The notes beneath the pieces are model-generated. The model was not told the DNA's origin. It was given only the letters and a program-made list of their open reading frames with translations, and did no database searches. Both the position numbers and the translations under genes were made by a program. From Kushneria aurantia DSM 21353 (lineage in GTDB: Bacteria > Pseudomonadota > Gammaproteobacteria > Pseudomonadales > Halomonadaceae), in assembly GCF_000382245.1 (NCBI RefSeq), contig NZ_KB907874.1, forward strand, positions 43,090-107,089: a stretch of 64,000 nucleotides of DNA. Reading direction: 5' to 3'. Shown one piece after another: positions 37,573 to 48,427 of this stretch. Each line of letters starts with the position of its first letter. Position 1 is the stretch's first letter.

Positions 37573-38898
37573 ATGCAGACGCTTCAAAGACCCTTCTACA
37601 AGGTGCTTTACATCCAGGTCATCATCGCCATCGTGCTGGGCGGTCTTCTGGGTGCCTTTTACCCCGCTCTCGGTCAGCAGATGAAGCCGCTGGGCGATGG
37701 TTTTATCGCCCTGATCAAGATGGTGATCGGCCCGATCATCTTCTGCACCGTGGTCAGCGGTATCGCCGGTATGCAGAACATGAAACAGATGGGGCGGGTA
37801 GGTGGCAAGGCGCTGCTTTACTTCGAAGTCGTCTCCACCTTTGCGTTGCTGATCGGTCTGCTGTCGGGCCATCTTTTTCGTCCGGGTAGCGGTTTCAATG
37901 TCGACGTTGCGACGCTGGATACCAGCGCCATTTCCCAGTACACCACCGCTGCGGCCAGTCACGGTACGGTAGATTTCCTGCTGGGGATCATTCCGCACAC
38001 TTTCATCAGTGCTTTTTCCGACGGCAACATTCTGCAGGTGCTGCTGCTGGCGATTCTGACCGGTGCCGCGGTTTCGGCGCTGGGCGACAAGGGCGCGCCG
38101 GTGATTCATGGCATCGAGCTGCTGTCGAAGGTCTTTTTCAAAATCATTGGCTTCATTACCCGCCTTGCACCGATCGGTGCCTTCGGTGCCATTGCCTTTA
38201 CCATCGGTAAATATGGTCTGGGTGCACTACTGCCGATGCTCAAGCTGGTGGGCACCTTCTACTTTACCGCTATCTTCTTCGTCGTCGTGGTGTTGGGAAT
38301 TGTCGCCTGGCGGGTGGGCTTCAACATCTTTCGCTTTATCGGCTACATCAAGGAGGAGCTGCTGATCGTGCTGGGTACCAGCTCCTCGGAGTCGGCGCTG
38401 CCGCAGCTGATGCAGAAACTGGAGCGTGCCGGCTGCTCGCGCTCGGTGGTTGGTCTGGTGGTACCCACCGGTTACTCCTTCAACCTTGACGGTACCAACA
38501 TCTACATGACCATGGCGGTGCTGTTCATCGCTCAGGCGACCAATACCGACCTGACCCTGACCCAACAGATTACTCTGCTGCTGGTGGCGATGCTGACCTC
38601 CAAGGGTGCCAGCGGTGTCACCGGTGCCGGCTTTATCACCCTGGGCGCGACGCTTGCGGTCGTCCCCAGCCTTCCGGTGGCCGGTATGGTGCTGATTCTG
38701 GGGGTCGACCGCTTCATGAGCGAGTGCCGTGCGCTGACCAACTTCATCGGTAATGGTGTGGCCACGGTAGTGGTCTCCGCCTGGGAGCGTGAGCTGGACC
38801 GCAGCATGCTGCGCGACGTACTGAGCCGTCCGGTCGCTGCTCCCGTTGAAGTGACCAAAATGGAGCCTGCCCACGGTGATGGGCAGATCTCTGCCTGA
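37573..38898 (+). CDS. dctA: C4-dicarboxylate/cation symporter DctA
   Basis: The 441-residue transporter of the DAACS family imports succinate, fumarate and malate, with proton or sodium coupling. It has eight transmembrane helices and two re-entrant loops. Family motifs include the serine-rich hairpin [14 protein letters not shown], the substrate/cation segment [19 protein letters not shown], and the C-terminal [16 protein letters not shown]. The N-terminus [17 protein letters not shown] is DctA-like rather than GltP-like. The gene is monocistronic, with a strong ribosome site and two stem-loops after it. Confidence 0.95.
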   Translation: MQTLQRPFYKVLYIQVIIAIVLGGLLGAFYPALGQQMKPLGDGFIALIKMVIGPIIFCTVVSGIAGMQNMKQMGRVGGKALLYFEVVSTFALLIGLLSGHLFRPGSGFNVDVATLDTSAISQYTTAAASHGTVDFLLGIIPHTFISAFSDGNILQVLLLAILTGAAVSALGDKGAPVIHGIELLSKVFFKIIGFITRLAPIGAFGAIAFTIGKYGLGALLPMLKLVGTFYFTAIFFVVVVLGIVAWRVGFNIFRFIGYIKEELLIVLGTSSSESALPQLMQKLERAGCSRSVVGLVVPTGYSFNLDGTNIYMTMAVLFIAQATNTDLTLTQQITLLLVAMLTSKGASGVTGAGFITLGATLAVVPSLPVAGMVLILGVDRFMSECRALTNFIGNGVATVVVSAWERELDRSMLRDVLSRPVAAPVEVTKMEPAHGDGQISA

Positions 38899-38954
38899 CG
38901 TCTGGCAGAGATCACAAGGCCTTCATGCACGCCCCGCCGGGCAACCGGCGGGGC
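38886..38954 (+). terminator. double stem-loop at dctA/crtY convergence
   Basis: A perfect 10-bp stem GATCTCTGCC/GGCAGAGATC (38886-38895 and 38904-38913) encloses the dctA stop codon. It is followed by GCCCCGCCGG/CCGGCGGGGC (38931-38954) with a 4-nt loop. Neither has a long T-run, but the pair sits exactly between convergent genes. Confidence 0.6.
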
Positions 38955-38964
38955 GATATCCTGC

Positions 38965-40095
38965 TCAGAATAGATGCCGCCACTGCTTCAGCGCCGTGCT
39001 GGTCAGCGGCCACCAGGGCAGGGCGCGCATCACCGCCAGGGTGTCCCCGGGCGTGGGCACGCCGCTTAGAAAACGGATCAGTGATTCGGTGGGCGCGCGC
39101 TCGAACAGCTGGCAGTAGAACTCCGGGGCGCGTTCCGGGTAGCGCTCCAGCGTACTCATGAAAACCCGGTCAAGCCGTGCAAGCCAGGGGCCCTGGGTGT
39201 CGCTGAGCGGTGCGCTGCCGGCAAGCAGTGCTTCGGCGCAGCGCTCGGCCCAGCGCTGGATGGCGTGAAAGGCGTAGCCGGTGGCGGCGCGCATCGAGCC
39301 GCCAAAGGCGCCGGCCACTGCGATACGATGGCCGTGGTGGGGCGCTGCGGGGGCCATTGGCAGAGTACCGGTTTCGCGCCGCAGCGCCTGCCAACTGCTG
39401 CCCAGCCGTTCATCCAGCCAGCTCTGCAGACGCCTTTGCAGCACCCCGGGATCGGTCGGCGGTCGGCCGAAACGGGTCCACTCGAACAGTGCCCGATGGG
39501 AGGCATAGGGCAGCATGTAGAGGAAGTCAATGCCGCCTTCGCGGCCGTCGCCCACGCGGAAATCCATCAGTTCAGCGTGCGGCGCAATATGATGGGATTC
39601 GACGTTGATTCCGGCAAAATCCTGCCACAGCCAGGGCGCTTCGAGACGCCGCGGGCGAGGGCGGGTGTCGACGGCGAAGCGGGCGTTCAAACGTTCGCCG
39701 CTGTCGAGATGCGCCACGACGCCGCTGTCGTTCTCCTTTAGCTCGGCGATACGTGTGCCACGGCGCAGTTCGACAGGCGCGCTCTGCGCTATGGCGTCCA
39801 GCGTGCGCTGATAAAAGTGTCCCGATTCCAGCATTTCGTAGGGGTAGCGCCGACACGCCACGCGCACGCTGCGCCGTGGGCTGTGCACGCCAAGGCTCTC
39901 CCAGCGGGCGGTGACGTCGGCGCGAAAGGGGTGGTTGGTCACCGGCCAGCCGCACCAGGTGCGGTCGTCATCATACTGCCGGCGTGGTTCGACAATCAGA
40001 GTGCGCGGCGCATCGGGGCGCTGCGCCAGCCGCCAGGCGAGGCTTAGCCCGGCGCAGCCGCCGCCGACGATCAAAAGCTCAATGCCCTTATTCAT
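38965..40095 (-). CDS. crtY: lycopene beta-cyclase
   Basis: This enzyme cyclises both ends of lycopene to give beta-carotene. The 376-residue product has an N-terminal dinucleotide fold (LLIVGGGCAGLSLAWRLAQ) and the cyclase motif DRTWCGW, of the DRTWCxW type seen in Bacteroidetes and marine proteobacteria rather than the Pantoea form. The GREGGIDFLYMLPYASHRAL and GAFGGSMRAATGYAFHAIQR segments are typical of the CrtY family. The start at 40095 overlaps the crtB stop by 8 bp; the longer frame upstream reads antisense-like sequence through crtB and is spurious. It is the last gene of the crt operon. Confidence 0.92.
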   Translation of the reverse strand: MNKGIELLIVGGGCAGLSLAWRLAQRPDAPRTLIVEPRRQYDDDRTWCGWPVTNHPFRADVTARWESLGVHSPRRSVRVACRRYPYEMLESGHFYQRTLDAIAQSAPVELRRGTRIAELKENDSGVVAHLDSGERLNARFAVDTRPRPRRLEAPWLWQDFAGINVESHHIAPHAELMDFRVGDGREGGIDFLYMLPYASHRALFEWTRFGRPPTDPGVLQRRLQSWLDERLGSSWQALRRETGTLPMAPAAPHHGHRIAVAGAFGGSMRAATGYAFHAIQRWAERCAEALLAGSAPLSDTQGPWLARLDRVFMSTLERYPERAPEFYCQLFERAPTESLIRFLSGVPTPGDTLAVMRALPWWPLTSTALKQWRHLF

Positions 40096-41074
40096 GGATA
40101 GCGCTGTCGGCGGCCAGCAGGCGCGGGTCAACGCGCGAGATACCGGCAGCGTCGTGGGCACCGGGCAGATCGGCGATGGCGCGGTGCAGGCTGGCGTCAT
40201 GGTCGTTGCGGCCGGCGGCGCGAATGGCGCCGCGCCCCAGCCCGCGGCGAGTGGCGAGCCACAGCTTGGTGGGCAGCGGCACCACCACGCGCCCCTGCCA
40301 CCAGGCGAGGCGCTGGCGATACAGGCGCCAGCCGATGGCGCGATAGACGTCGGCGGCCACCGCAATCGCCCGGCGGTTGCGCCCCGGAATGGCGACGAAG
40401 CCGTCGGCGGCGCTGGCGTAGTAGCGTTCGGCCAGGCTCAAGAGGCGGTCGATGGCGCCGGAGACCAGCATCTGCTGGCGCTCATCGGCGGTGGCGATGT
40501 CGGCGGGCGTCATGCCCTCGACCCAGTCGGCGGGCAGGTAGCGCCGGCCCATTTCGGCGTCCTCGCGCACGTCGCGGGCGATGTTGGTCATCTGCATCGC
40601 CAGTCCCAGGTCGATGCCGTGGGGCGTGGCGCTTTGCGGCGCCCCCACGACCGGGCACATCAGCACCCCCACCGCACCCGCCACGCCGTAGCAGTAGCGC
40701 AGCAGCCGGGTCTCGTCGACGATCAGAGCGGGGCTTTCGACATCCTCGATCAGGGCGTCGATCAGCGCCACTGCGGCGCGGGTATCCAGGCCGCGCCGCC
40801 GCTGTAGATCCAGCAGCAGGCGGCTCAGAAGGTCATTGCCGCGGTCGTTGACGAGCTCCTCGCGCACCTGCGCCAGTCGCCGGTGGGCGTCGCGATTCTG
40901 CGCCTCGGTGGGCATCTCCTGGTCGGCAAGGTCGTCCAGCTCGCGACATACCCGGTAGAGCAGGGCGGCGTCGCGGGCATCGCCCGGCTCCATGAAGCGG
41001 CTGGCGAAGCGAAACGATTTGCCGTGACGGGCCAGAATCGCTTCGGCGTCGCGCGTCGTTGCGTCGTCACTCAT
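40088..41074 (-). CDS. crtB: 15-cis-phytoene synthase
   Basis: The 328-residue squalene/phytoene synthase condenses two GGPP molecules to phytoene. The Asp-rich substrate motifs are present: YRVCRELDDLADQEMP (about residues 40-55) and the later LAMQMTNIARDVREDAEMGR. The YCYGVAGAVGVLMCPV segment is conserved. Its start overlaps the crtI stop by ATGA and its stop overlaps crtY. Confidence 0.96.
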   Translation of the reverse strand: MSDDATTRDAEAILARHGKSFRFASRFMEPGDARDAALLYRVCRELDDLADQEMPTEAQNRDAHRRLAQVREELVNDRGNDLLSRLLLDLQRRRGLDTRAAVALIDALIEDVESPALIVDETRLLRYCYGVAGAVGVLMCPVVGAPQSATPHGIDLGLAMQMTNIARDVREDAEMGRRYLPADWVEGMTPADIATADERQQMLVSGAIDRLLSLAERYYASAADGFVAIPGRNRRAIAVAADVYRAIGWRLYRQRLAWWQGRVVVPLPTKLWLATRRGLGRGAIRAAGRNDHDASLHRAIADLPGAHDAAGISRVDPRLLAADSAIHE

Positions 41075-42543
41075 TGGTGACCGGCGGCCGGCAGCAGGTT
41101 GTCGACCACGCGGGCGCTGGAGAGCACCCCCGGCAGACCGGCACCGGGATGAGTGCCGGCGCCGGTGAGATAGAGGTTGTTCAGCACTTCGCTCTTGTTG
41201 TGAAAGCGAAACCAGGCGGACTGGCGGAAGATGGGCGCCACCGAAAAGCCGCTACCGTGCATGGAGAGGTAGCGCTCGCTGAACTCGCGGGGCGTCATGT
41301 GAAAACGTACGCTGATCGATTCGCGCAGTCCCGGCAGCAGGCTCGCCTCCAGGGCATCGATGATGGCGTCGCCGAGGCGCTCGCCCTCCTGCGACCAGTC
41401 GATATCGCCCTGCAGATTGGGTACCGGGGCCAGAATGTAGAAGGAGTCGCAACCCTCGGGGGCAAAGGAGGGGTCGGTCGCGGTGGGGCGGTGGACGTAG
41501 AGCGAGAAGTCCTCGGCCAGCACGTGGTGCTCGAAGATATCCTCCAGCAGTTCGCGGTAGCGTGGCCCCATCCAGATGGTGTGGTGTTCGATGTCGGGAA
41601 ACTGCGCGCGGGTACCGAGGTAGAGTACGTAGAGGCCCATCGAGTACTTCGCCCCGGCCAGCTTGAGACGCGCGCTGGTGGAGCGCTGCTCGACCATGTG
41701 GGTGTAAAGATGCGCCGCGTCGGCGTTACTGATCACTGCGTCGGCCGTGAGCTGCTCGCCGCTCTCCAGCGCCACGCCGGTGGCGCGGCCGTTGTCGGCG
41801 CTGATGCGCTCGACGGTGGTGGCGGTGCGGATTTCGATGCCCTGCTCGCGCATCAGTTTCTCCAGCGCCGCCACCAGCGCGCCGGTGCCGCCAATGGGGA
41901 AGTGCACGCCCCACTTGCGCTCCAGATAGGGGATCAGCGCGTAGATGCTGGTGGTATGGAAGGGATTGCCCCCCACCAGCAGCGGCGGAATCGAGAAGGC
42001 CTGACGCAGCTGTTCATCCTCGATATGAGCGCACACCATTTGCCACACCGAGCGATAGCTCTTGAGCCGCAGCAGCGCCGGAATCTGCGCCGCCATGGTG
42101 GAGAATTGATGAAAGCTGCGGTCGGCGAGCTGCTCGAAGCCCACCTCGAAAATCTGCCGCGAGGTCTCCAGCAGACGCAGGTAGCCGTCGGCGTCGGCTT
42201 CGTTGAAGCGGCGGATATCGGCCAGGGTGGCGTCGAGGTCGCTGCCGTAGTCGAAGGTGCGACCGTCCTGGAAGTAGAAGCGGTACCAGACATCGAGCGG
42301 CACCATCTCGACGTACTCATCGAGGCGACGATCGAAGAGTTCGAACAGCTCCTCGAACAGGAAGGGCGCGGTGATTACGGTGGGACCGGCATCGAAGCGA
42401 AAGCCGTCCTGCTCGAAGACCTGGGCGCGGCCGCCGAGGCGGTCGCAGCGCTCGATCAGGGTGACGTCATAGCCCTTGCGGCGCGCTCGCAGGGCGGCCG
42501 CCATGCCACCGAAACCGCCGCCGATAACGATGACCCGGCTCAT
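41071..42543 (-). CDS. crtI: phytoene desaturase (lycopene-forming)
   Basis: The 490-residue FAD-dependent desaturase converts phytoene to lycopene. The N-terminal fold VIVIGGGFGGMAAALRARRK is followed by GRAQVFEQDGFRFDAGPTVI. The C-terminal bacterial-type signature NLYLTGAGTHPGAGLPGVL is intact. It overlaps crtE upstream and crtB downstream by 4 bp each, so the operon is tightly coupled. Confidence 0.97.
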   Translation of the reverse strand: MSRVIVIGGGFGGMAAALRARRKGYDVTLIERCDRLGGRAQVFEQDGFRFDAGPTVITAPFLFEELFELFDRRLDEYVEMVPLDVWYRFYFQDGRTFDYGSDLDATLADIRRFNEADADGYLRLLETSRQIFEVGFEQLADRSFHQFSTMAAQIPALLRLKSYRSVWQMVCAHIEDEQLRQAFSIPPLLVGGNPFHTTSIYALIPYLERKWGVHFPIGGTGALVAALEKLMREQGIEIRTATTVERISADNGRATGVALESGEQLTADAVISNADAAHLYTHMVEQRSTSARLKLAGAKYSMGLYVLYLGTRAQFPDIEHHTIWMGPRYRELLEDIFEHHVLAEDFSLYVHRPTATDPSFAPEGCDSFYILAPVPNLQGDIDWSQEGERLGDAIIDALEASLLPGLRESISVRFHMTPREFSERYLSMHGSGFSVAPIFRQSAWFRFHNKSEVLNNLYLTGAGTHPGAGLPGVLSSARVVDNLLPAAGHQ

Positions 42544-43463
42544 TGCTCACCTCCACTGACGGCGACCAGTCGCGCCTCCAGCCGGTTGGCCTCGCCGATC
42601 AGCGCCGCGCCGCAGCGCGCCGGCAGCCGCTCGGCGGTGTGGCGGGTTTCCGCCAGCCTGAGGCGGCCATAGTCGCGTGCCGACAGCTCGGGAGCGGCGT
42701 CGCCACGCTCGATCAGCGCATGCAGCATGTTGCAGATACCGGGTCCTTCGCAGCGCATATCGTCCTCGTAGTCCTCGATGTCATCGACCAGCTGATAGAC
42801 GGTGGCGAAAGCCAGTGCCGCACCGCGCGCGTTTTTGAGCGTCTCGTCGTCGTGGCCGGTCAGCGTCAGCGGCGCCTCCAGTGCCAGCGCGAACAGCGGG
42901 CCGGATTTGCCGCAGGCGGCACGGCAGTACTGGTCGAAATCGGCCTCGCCCTGTAGCGCCAGCCCGAAGCTGTCCGCCTGGCCATTGATGGTGCTGTGCA
43001 CCTGGTGGTGAACCTGCAGCAGCAGCGCCGGCAGACGCGCGGCATGACTTTCCAGTCGTGCGATGACGCCATAGGCGGCGGAGATGAATAGATCGCCCAG
43101 GCAGATGGCGACGCTTTCGTTCCAGACGCGCCAGACGCTGGGCTGGCCGCGACGCTGGCTGTCGTGGTCGAGTACGTCGTCGTGGATCAGCGAGGCGTTG
43201 TGCAAGAGTTCACTGATGCAGGCGCAGTGGAGCGCATCGCGATGATCGATGCCGAGTGCCACGGCGGCCCGGTAGCCCAGACGGGCGCGCAGATAACCGC
43301 CGGCGGCGGCCAGATGATGGTCGACGGCGTCGCGGACAATGCCGTGGTGGGCACTGTCATGCAGCACACCGCTAATGGTGTCGTGCAGCTCGCGCTGCAG
43401 GCGGCTGTCGTCGATCGCCTGCCCGGGCTGGCGTTCGAGGGTCACGAACGTGGAGCCGGTCAT
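42540..43463 (-). CDS. crtE: geranylgeranyl diphosphate synthase
   Basis: The 307-residue trans-polyprenyl synthase supplies the C20 precursor. The first aspartate-rich motif is in LIHDDVLDHDSQRRGQPS (a DDxxD variant, DDVLDHD) and the second is in YQLVDDIEDYEDDM. GAA-rich helices flank them. The start at 43463 has AAGGAG 6 bases upstream; a longer frame exists but lacks a ribosome site. It is first in the crtE-I-B-Y operon. Its upstream region has a possible ATGACA-N18-TATCCT promoter, which is weak evidence. Confidence 0.93.
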   Translation of the reverse strand: MTGSTFVTLERQPGQAIDDSRLQRELHDTISGVLHDSAHHGIVRDAVDHHLAAAGGYLRARLGYRAAVALGIDHRDALHCACISELLHNASLIHDDVLDHDSQRRGQPSVWRVWNESVAICLGDLFISAAYGVIARLESHAARLPALLLQVHHQVHSTINGQADSFGLALQGEADFDQYCRAACGKSGPLFALALEAPLTLTGHDDETLKNARGAALAFATVYQLVDDIEDYEDDMRCEGPGICNMLHALIERGDAAPELSARDYGRLRLAETRHTAERLPARCGAALIGEANRLEARLVAVSGGEQ

Positions 43464-43667
43464 GGGGTTCTCCTTGTCTGACGCATGCACGTTCGACGTC
43501 CATGTCGTAAGTCGCCGGGCGAGGCGCGGCATTGGATTGATCCAGAGCAACAAGGGGGTGGATGGTGCCAGGATAGCTGAAAAGCGACGCCGCTGTCATC
43601 GGCACTTCGCTTTATCCGGGCTGACGTCGATGGCGGCGCTCCGAATGCGCCAGATCGTCAACGCAAA

Positions 43668-43683
43668 GGGCGCCGTAGCGCCC
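43668..43683 (-). terminator. rho-independent terminator of gatB
   Basis: On the minus strand GGGCGC-TACG-GCGCCC is followed by TTTGCG, 17 bp after the gatB stop. It is a short but perfect stem and ends the gatCAB unit before crtE. Confidence 0.65.
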
Positions 43684-43699
43684 CTGACGTCTGACGAGC

Positions 43700-45154
43700 C
43701 TAAAGCAGCGCGTCGAGCTTCTCTTTCAGCATGGCGTTGACCTGGGGCGGGTTGGCGGTACCGCGCGAGGCTTTCATCACCTGGCCGACGAAAAAGCCGA
43801 TCATCTTGCCGCGCTTGTCCTCGCTGGCTTCGCGATACTGGGTGACCTGGGCCGGGTTGTCGGCGATCACCCGGTCGCACAGCGCCTCGATCTCGCCGCT
43901 GTCGGTGACCTGTTTGAGACCGCGCGCGGCGATGATCTCGTCGGCACTCTCGCCCTTGTAGGCCCACAGGTCAGCGAACACCTGTTTGGCGGCCTTGCCG
44001 TTGATGGTGTCGTCGGCAAGGCGCGACAGCAGTCCGCCCAGCTGCTCGGCGCTGACCGGGCTTTCGCTGATGTCGAGGCCATCCTGGTTGAGACGCGCCA
44101 TCAGGTCGCCCTGTACCCAGTTGGCGGCCAGCTTGGCGTCGCCGCAAACCGCGTGAACGCGTTCGAAATACTCCGCCAGCGGCCGACTGGCGGTCAGCAC
44201 GCCGGCGTCGTAGGCAGACAGCCCCAGCTCGCCGGTGAAGCGGTGGCGCTTCTCGGAGGGCAGCTCCGGCAGCAGGCTACGCTGGTGCTCCACATAGGCC
44301 TCGTCGAGCATCAGCGGCAGCAGATCCGGGCAGGGGAAGTAGCGGTAGTCGTTGGCCTCCTCCTTGGTGCGCATCGCGCGCGTCTCGTCACTGTCCGGGT
44401 CGTAGAGTCGGGTCTCCTGGACCACGATGCCGCCGTCCTCGAGCAGCTCGCTCTGACGCTCGATCTCGAAGGCGATGGCGCGCTCGACGAAGCGAAAGGA
44501 GTTGACGTTCTTGATCTCGGCGCGGGTGCCCAGCGTCTGCTGGCCGCGCGGTCGCAGCGAGATGTTGACGTCGCAGCGCATCGAGCCCTCGGCCATATTG
44601 CCGTCGGAGATGCCCAGATAGGTGACGATGGCGTGCAGCGCGCGCAGGTAGGCGGAGGCTTCCTCGGCGCTGCGCATGTCGGGTTCGGAAACGATCTCCA
44701 GCAGCGGCGTGCCGGCGCGGTTGAGGTCGATGCCGCTCATGCCGCTGTAGTCCTCGTGCAGCGACTTGCCGGCGTCCTCCTCCATATGGGCGTGGTGGAT
44801 ACGCACGGTCCGGGTAGTGCCGTCGGGCAGGGTGATCTCCACTTCGCCACGGCCGATGATGGGGTGCGCCATCTGGCTGGTCTGGTAGCCCTTGGGCAGG
44901 TCCGGATAGAAGTAGTTCTTGCGCTCGAAGGTCGAGTACTCGGGAATCTCGGCGTCGATCGCCAGCCCGAAGCGTACCGCCATTGCCACCGCGTTTTCGT
45001 TGAGCACCGGCAGCACGCCGGGCAGCCCCAGATCGACGGCGCAGGCCTGACGGTTGGGCTCGGCGCCGAAGGCGGTGGAGGCGCCGGAGAAGATTTTCGA
45101 GCGGGTCGAAAGCTGAACGTGGACCTCGAGCCCGATCACGACTTCCCACTGCAT
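43700..45154 (-). CDS. gatB: aspartyl/glutamyl-tRNA(Asn/Gln) amidotransferase subunit B
   Basis: GatB phosphorylates mischarged Glu-tRNA-Gln or Asp-tRNA-Asn before amidation. The product starting [19 protein letters not shown] has 484 residues, and this is the conserved family N-terminus, with GGGAG 8 bases upstream. An ATG at 45175 overlaps the gatA stop (ATGA) and would add seven residues; it is the alternative. The [19 protein letters not shown] segment ([18 protein letters not shown]) and C-terminal YqeY-like tail domain are present. It is third in gatC-gatA-gatB. Confidence 0.96.
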   Translation of the reverse strand: MQWEVVIGLEVHVQLSTRSKIFSGASTAFGAEPNRQACAVDLGLPGVLPVLNENAVAMAVRFGLAIDAEIPEYSTFERKNYFYPDLPKGYQTSQMAHPIIGRGEVEITLPDGTTRTVRIHHAHMEEDAGKSLHEDYSGMSGIDLNRAGTPLLEIVSEPDMRSAEEASAYLRALHAIVTYLGISDGNMAEGSMRCDVNISLRPRGQQTLGTRAEIKNVNSFRFVERAIAFEIERQSELLEDGGIVVQETRLYDPDSDETRAMRTKEEANDYRYFPCPDLLPLMLDEAYVEHQRSLLPELPSEKRHRFTGELGLSAYDAGVLTASRPLAEYFERVHAVCGDAKLAANWVQGDLMARLNQDGLDISESPVSAEQLGGLLSRLADDTINGKAAKQVFADLWAYKGESADEIIAARGLKQVTDSGEIEALCDRVIADNPAQVTQYREASEDKRGKMIGFFVGQVMKASRGTANPPQVNAMLKEKLDALL

Positions 45155-45171
45155 GTTCGCTGCTCCCTGAT

Positions 45172-46647
45172 TCATGCCTGCCCCTCGACCGGCGGACGGC
45201 GTTGATGCCAGTCGGTGGCCTGCTGATAAACGTGGGCGACGTTGAGAAGATGCGCCTCGCCGAAGTGCGGGCCGAGAATCTGCAGGCCTACCGGACGATG
45301 ATCCGTCGGGTGGTTGCCGCCTACCAGTCCCGCCGGAATGCTGATACCGGGAATGCCGGCCAGATTGACGGCGATGGTGTAGATATCCTGCAGATACATC
45401 TGCACCGGATCGGCTTTGGCGCCCAGTTTGAAGGCGGTGGTGGGCGCGGCGGGGCCCATCAGTACGTCGACCTTGTCGAAGGCGTCGAGGAAATCCTGAC
45501 GAATTAGTCGGCGCACCTGCTGTGCCTTGCGATAGTAGGCGTCGAAAAAGCCTTCCGAGAGGGTATGCGTGCCGATCAGGATGCGCCTTTTGACCTCCTC
45601 GCCGAAGCCTTCGGCGCGCGAGCGCTTGTAGAGATCCTCGAGGCTGGCGGGATCGTCGCAGCGATGGCCAAAGCGCACGCCGTCAAAGCGCGACAGATTC
45701 GACGACGCCTCGGCGGGGGCGATGACGTAGTAGGCCGGAATCGCCATGCCGGTATGCGGCAGGCTGACGTCGATTACCCTGGCGCCCAGCGACTCGTAGA
45801 CCTTCACCGCCTCGCGAACCGCCTTTTCGACATCGGCGTCGAGCCCTTCCCCGAAATACTCCGCCGGCAGGCCGATGCGCAGGCCGTCCAGCGGCTTGTC
45901 GAGTTCGCGGCTGTAGTCCGGCACGGCGCGCGATACGCTGGTGGAGTCGCGCGGGTCGTGGCCCGCCATGGCGTTCAGCAGCAGCGCGCAGTCCTCCGCC
46001 GAGCGCGCCATCGGGCCTGCCTGGTCGAGGCTCGAGGCGTAGGCGATCATGCCGTAGCGCGACACCCGCCCATAGGTCGGCTTGAGCCCGGTGATGCCGC
46101 AGAAGGCGGCCGGCTGGCGGATCGAGCCGCCGGTATCCGTGCCCAGCGCTGCCGGTACCAGCCCGGCAGCCACCGCAGCGGCGCTGCCGCCGGAGGAGCC
46201 GCCGGGCACCAGTTCACTGTTCCAGGGGTTTTTGACCGGGCCGTACCAGCTGTTTTCGTTGGACGAGCCCATGGCGAACTCATCCATATTGGTCTTGCCA
46301 AGGCTGACCAGACCGGCGCGTTCGAGTTTGTCCACCACGGTGGCACTGTAGGGCGCGATGAAATTGTCCAGCATGCGCGAGCCGGCGCTGGTGCGCACCC
46401 CTTCGGTGCAGAAGATATCCTTGTAGGCCAGCGGCAGGCCGGCAAGGGCACCGGCTTTGCCCTGCTGACGGGCGCTGTCGGCACGCTCGGCGGCGTTCAA
46501 TGCCTGTTCACCGGTAACGCTAATGAAGCTGTTGAGCGCCGGGTCGATGCGCTCGATGCGTTCGAGCAGTGCCGCGGTCAGCTCGCGGCTGGTGAATTCA
46601 CCGCCGGCGAGTCCGCGTGCCAGTTCGGCAAGAGTTCTGTCATGCAT
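45172..46647 (-). CDS. gatA: glutamyl-tRNA(Gln) amidotransferase subunit A
   Basis: This amidase-signature enzyme hydrolyses glutamine to supply ammonia for the transamidation. The Ser-cisSer-Lys triad is visible: lysine in [11 protein letters not shown], cis-serine in [15 protein letters not shown], and the nucleophile in [16 protein letters not shown]. The 491-residue length is normal. It is flanked by gatC and gatB. An amidotransferase implies that at least one of Asn-tRNA or Gln-tRNA is made indirectly. Confidence 0.97.
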   Translation of the reverse strand: MHDRTLAELARGLAGGEFTSRELTAALLERIERIDPALNSFISVTGEQALNAAERADSARQQGKAGALAGLPLAYKDIFCTEGVRTSAGSRMLDNFIAPYSATVVDKLERAGLVSLGKTNMDEFAMGSSNENSWYGPVKNPWNSELVPGGSSGGSAAAVAAGLVPAALGTDTGGSIRQPAAFCGITGLKPTYGRVSRYGMIAYASSLDQAGPMARSAEDCALLLNAMAGHDPRDSTSVSRAVPDYSRELDKPLDGLRIGLPAEYFGEGLDADVEKAVREAVKVYESLGARVIDVSLPHTGMAIPAYYVIAPAEASSNLSRFDGVRFGHRCDDPASLEDLYKRSRAEGFGEEVKRRILIGTHTLSEGFFDAYYRKAQQVRRLIRQDFLDAFDKVDVLMGPAAPTTAFKLGAKADPVQMYLQDIYTIAVNLAGIPGISIPAGLVGGNHPTDHRPVGLQILGPHFGEAHLLNVAHVYQQATDWHQRRPPVEGQA

Positions 46648-46737
46648 GGGGGGCTGTCGCTCCTCGGACGCCGGCGTGCCGCGCCGGCGGTCGTGTTGTC
46701 GGGTCGTCGCCTGTCGTTTGCGATGTGAGAGCGGACG

Positions 46738-47025
46738 TTATTCGACCACTCGCGGCACCAGGTAGAGGCCGTCGGCGGTGGCCGGTGCGATACGCTGAAA
46801 AGTGTCGCGGCGGTCCGCTTCGGTCACTTCATCGGCGCGCAGCGGCTGGGTCGCGTCCAGCGGATGCGACAGCGGCGTGACACCCTCGGTATCGACTTCG
46901 GCGAGGCGGTCGACCATCTCGAGAATGCGCGACAGATCCTCGACATAGCGCTCGGCGTCGTTATCGTCGAGGCCCAGCCGCGCCAGATGGGCGGCGCGCA
47001 TTACGTCGGCGTGTTCGATTGCCAT
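46738..47025 (-). CDS. gatC: aspartyl/glutamyl-tRNA amidotransferase subunit C
   Basis: This 95-residue chaperone-like subunit stabilises GatA on GatB. It shows the GatC pattern [20 protein letters not shown] followed by [20 protein letters not shown] and LRADEV. The start at 47025 has GGAG 5 bases upstream; a longer upstream frame is rejected. It is first in the operon, divergent from mreB. Confidence 0.95.
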   Translation of the reverse strand: MAIEHADVMRAAHLARLGLDDNDAERYVEDLSRILEMVDRLAEVDTEGVTPLSHPLDATQPLRADEVTEADRRDTFQRIAPATADGLYLVPRVVE

Positions 47026-47144
47026 GATGCTCCGTTCCTGTAACGTTGTACCGCTTAATGTCGTGAAATCGTTTCCCACGCGCCTCGCGAGTACGCTGTG
47101 GTGTAGGGTACCAGCAGTTTCCGTGCGATAATGCGCAACGGTGA

Positions 47145-48359
<1,215 letters not shown>

Positions 48360-48427
48360 TCTGTCCACCGAATGAGCCGGGCGCGGCCGGTCACGCCGGC
48401 CGCCTCGGTTCCGCGGGAGTAAGGTCT

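Noticed and set aside
40096..40365. N-terminal extension of crtY
   Set aside because: Out-of-frame reading of crtB; the FAD-binding fold begins right after the ATG at 40095.
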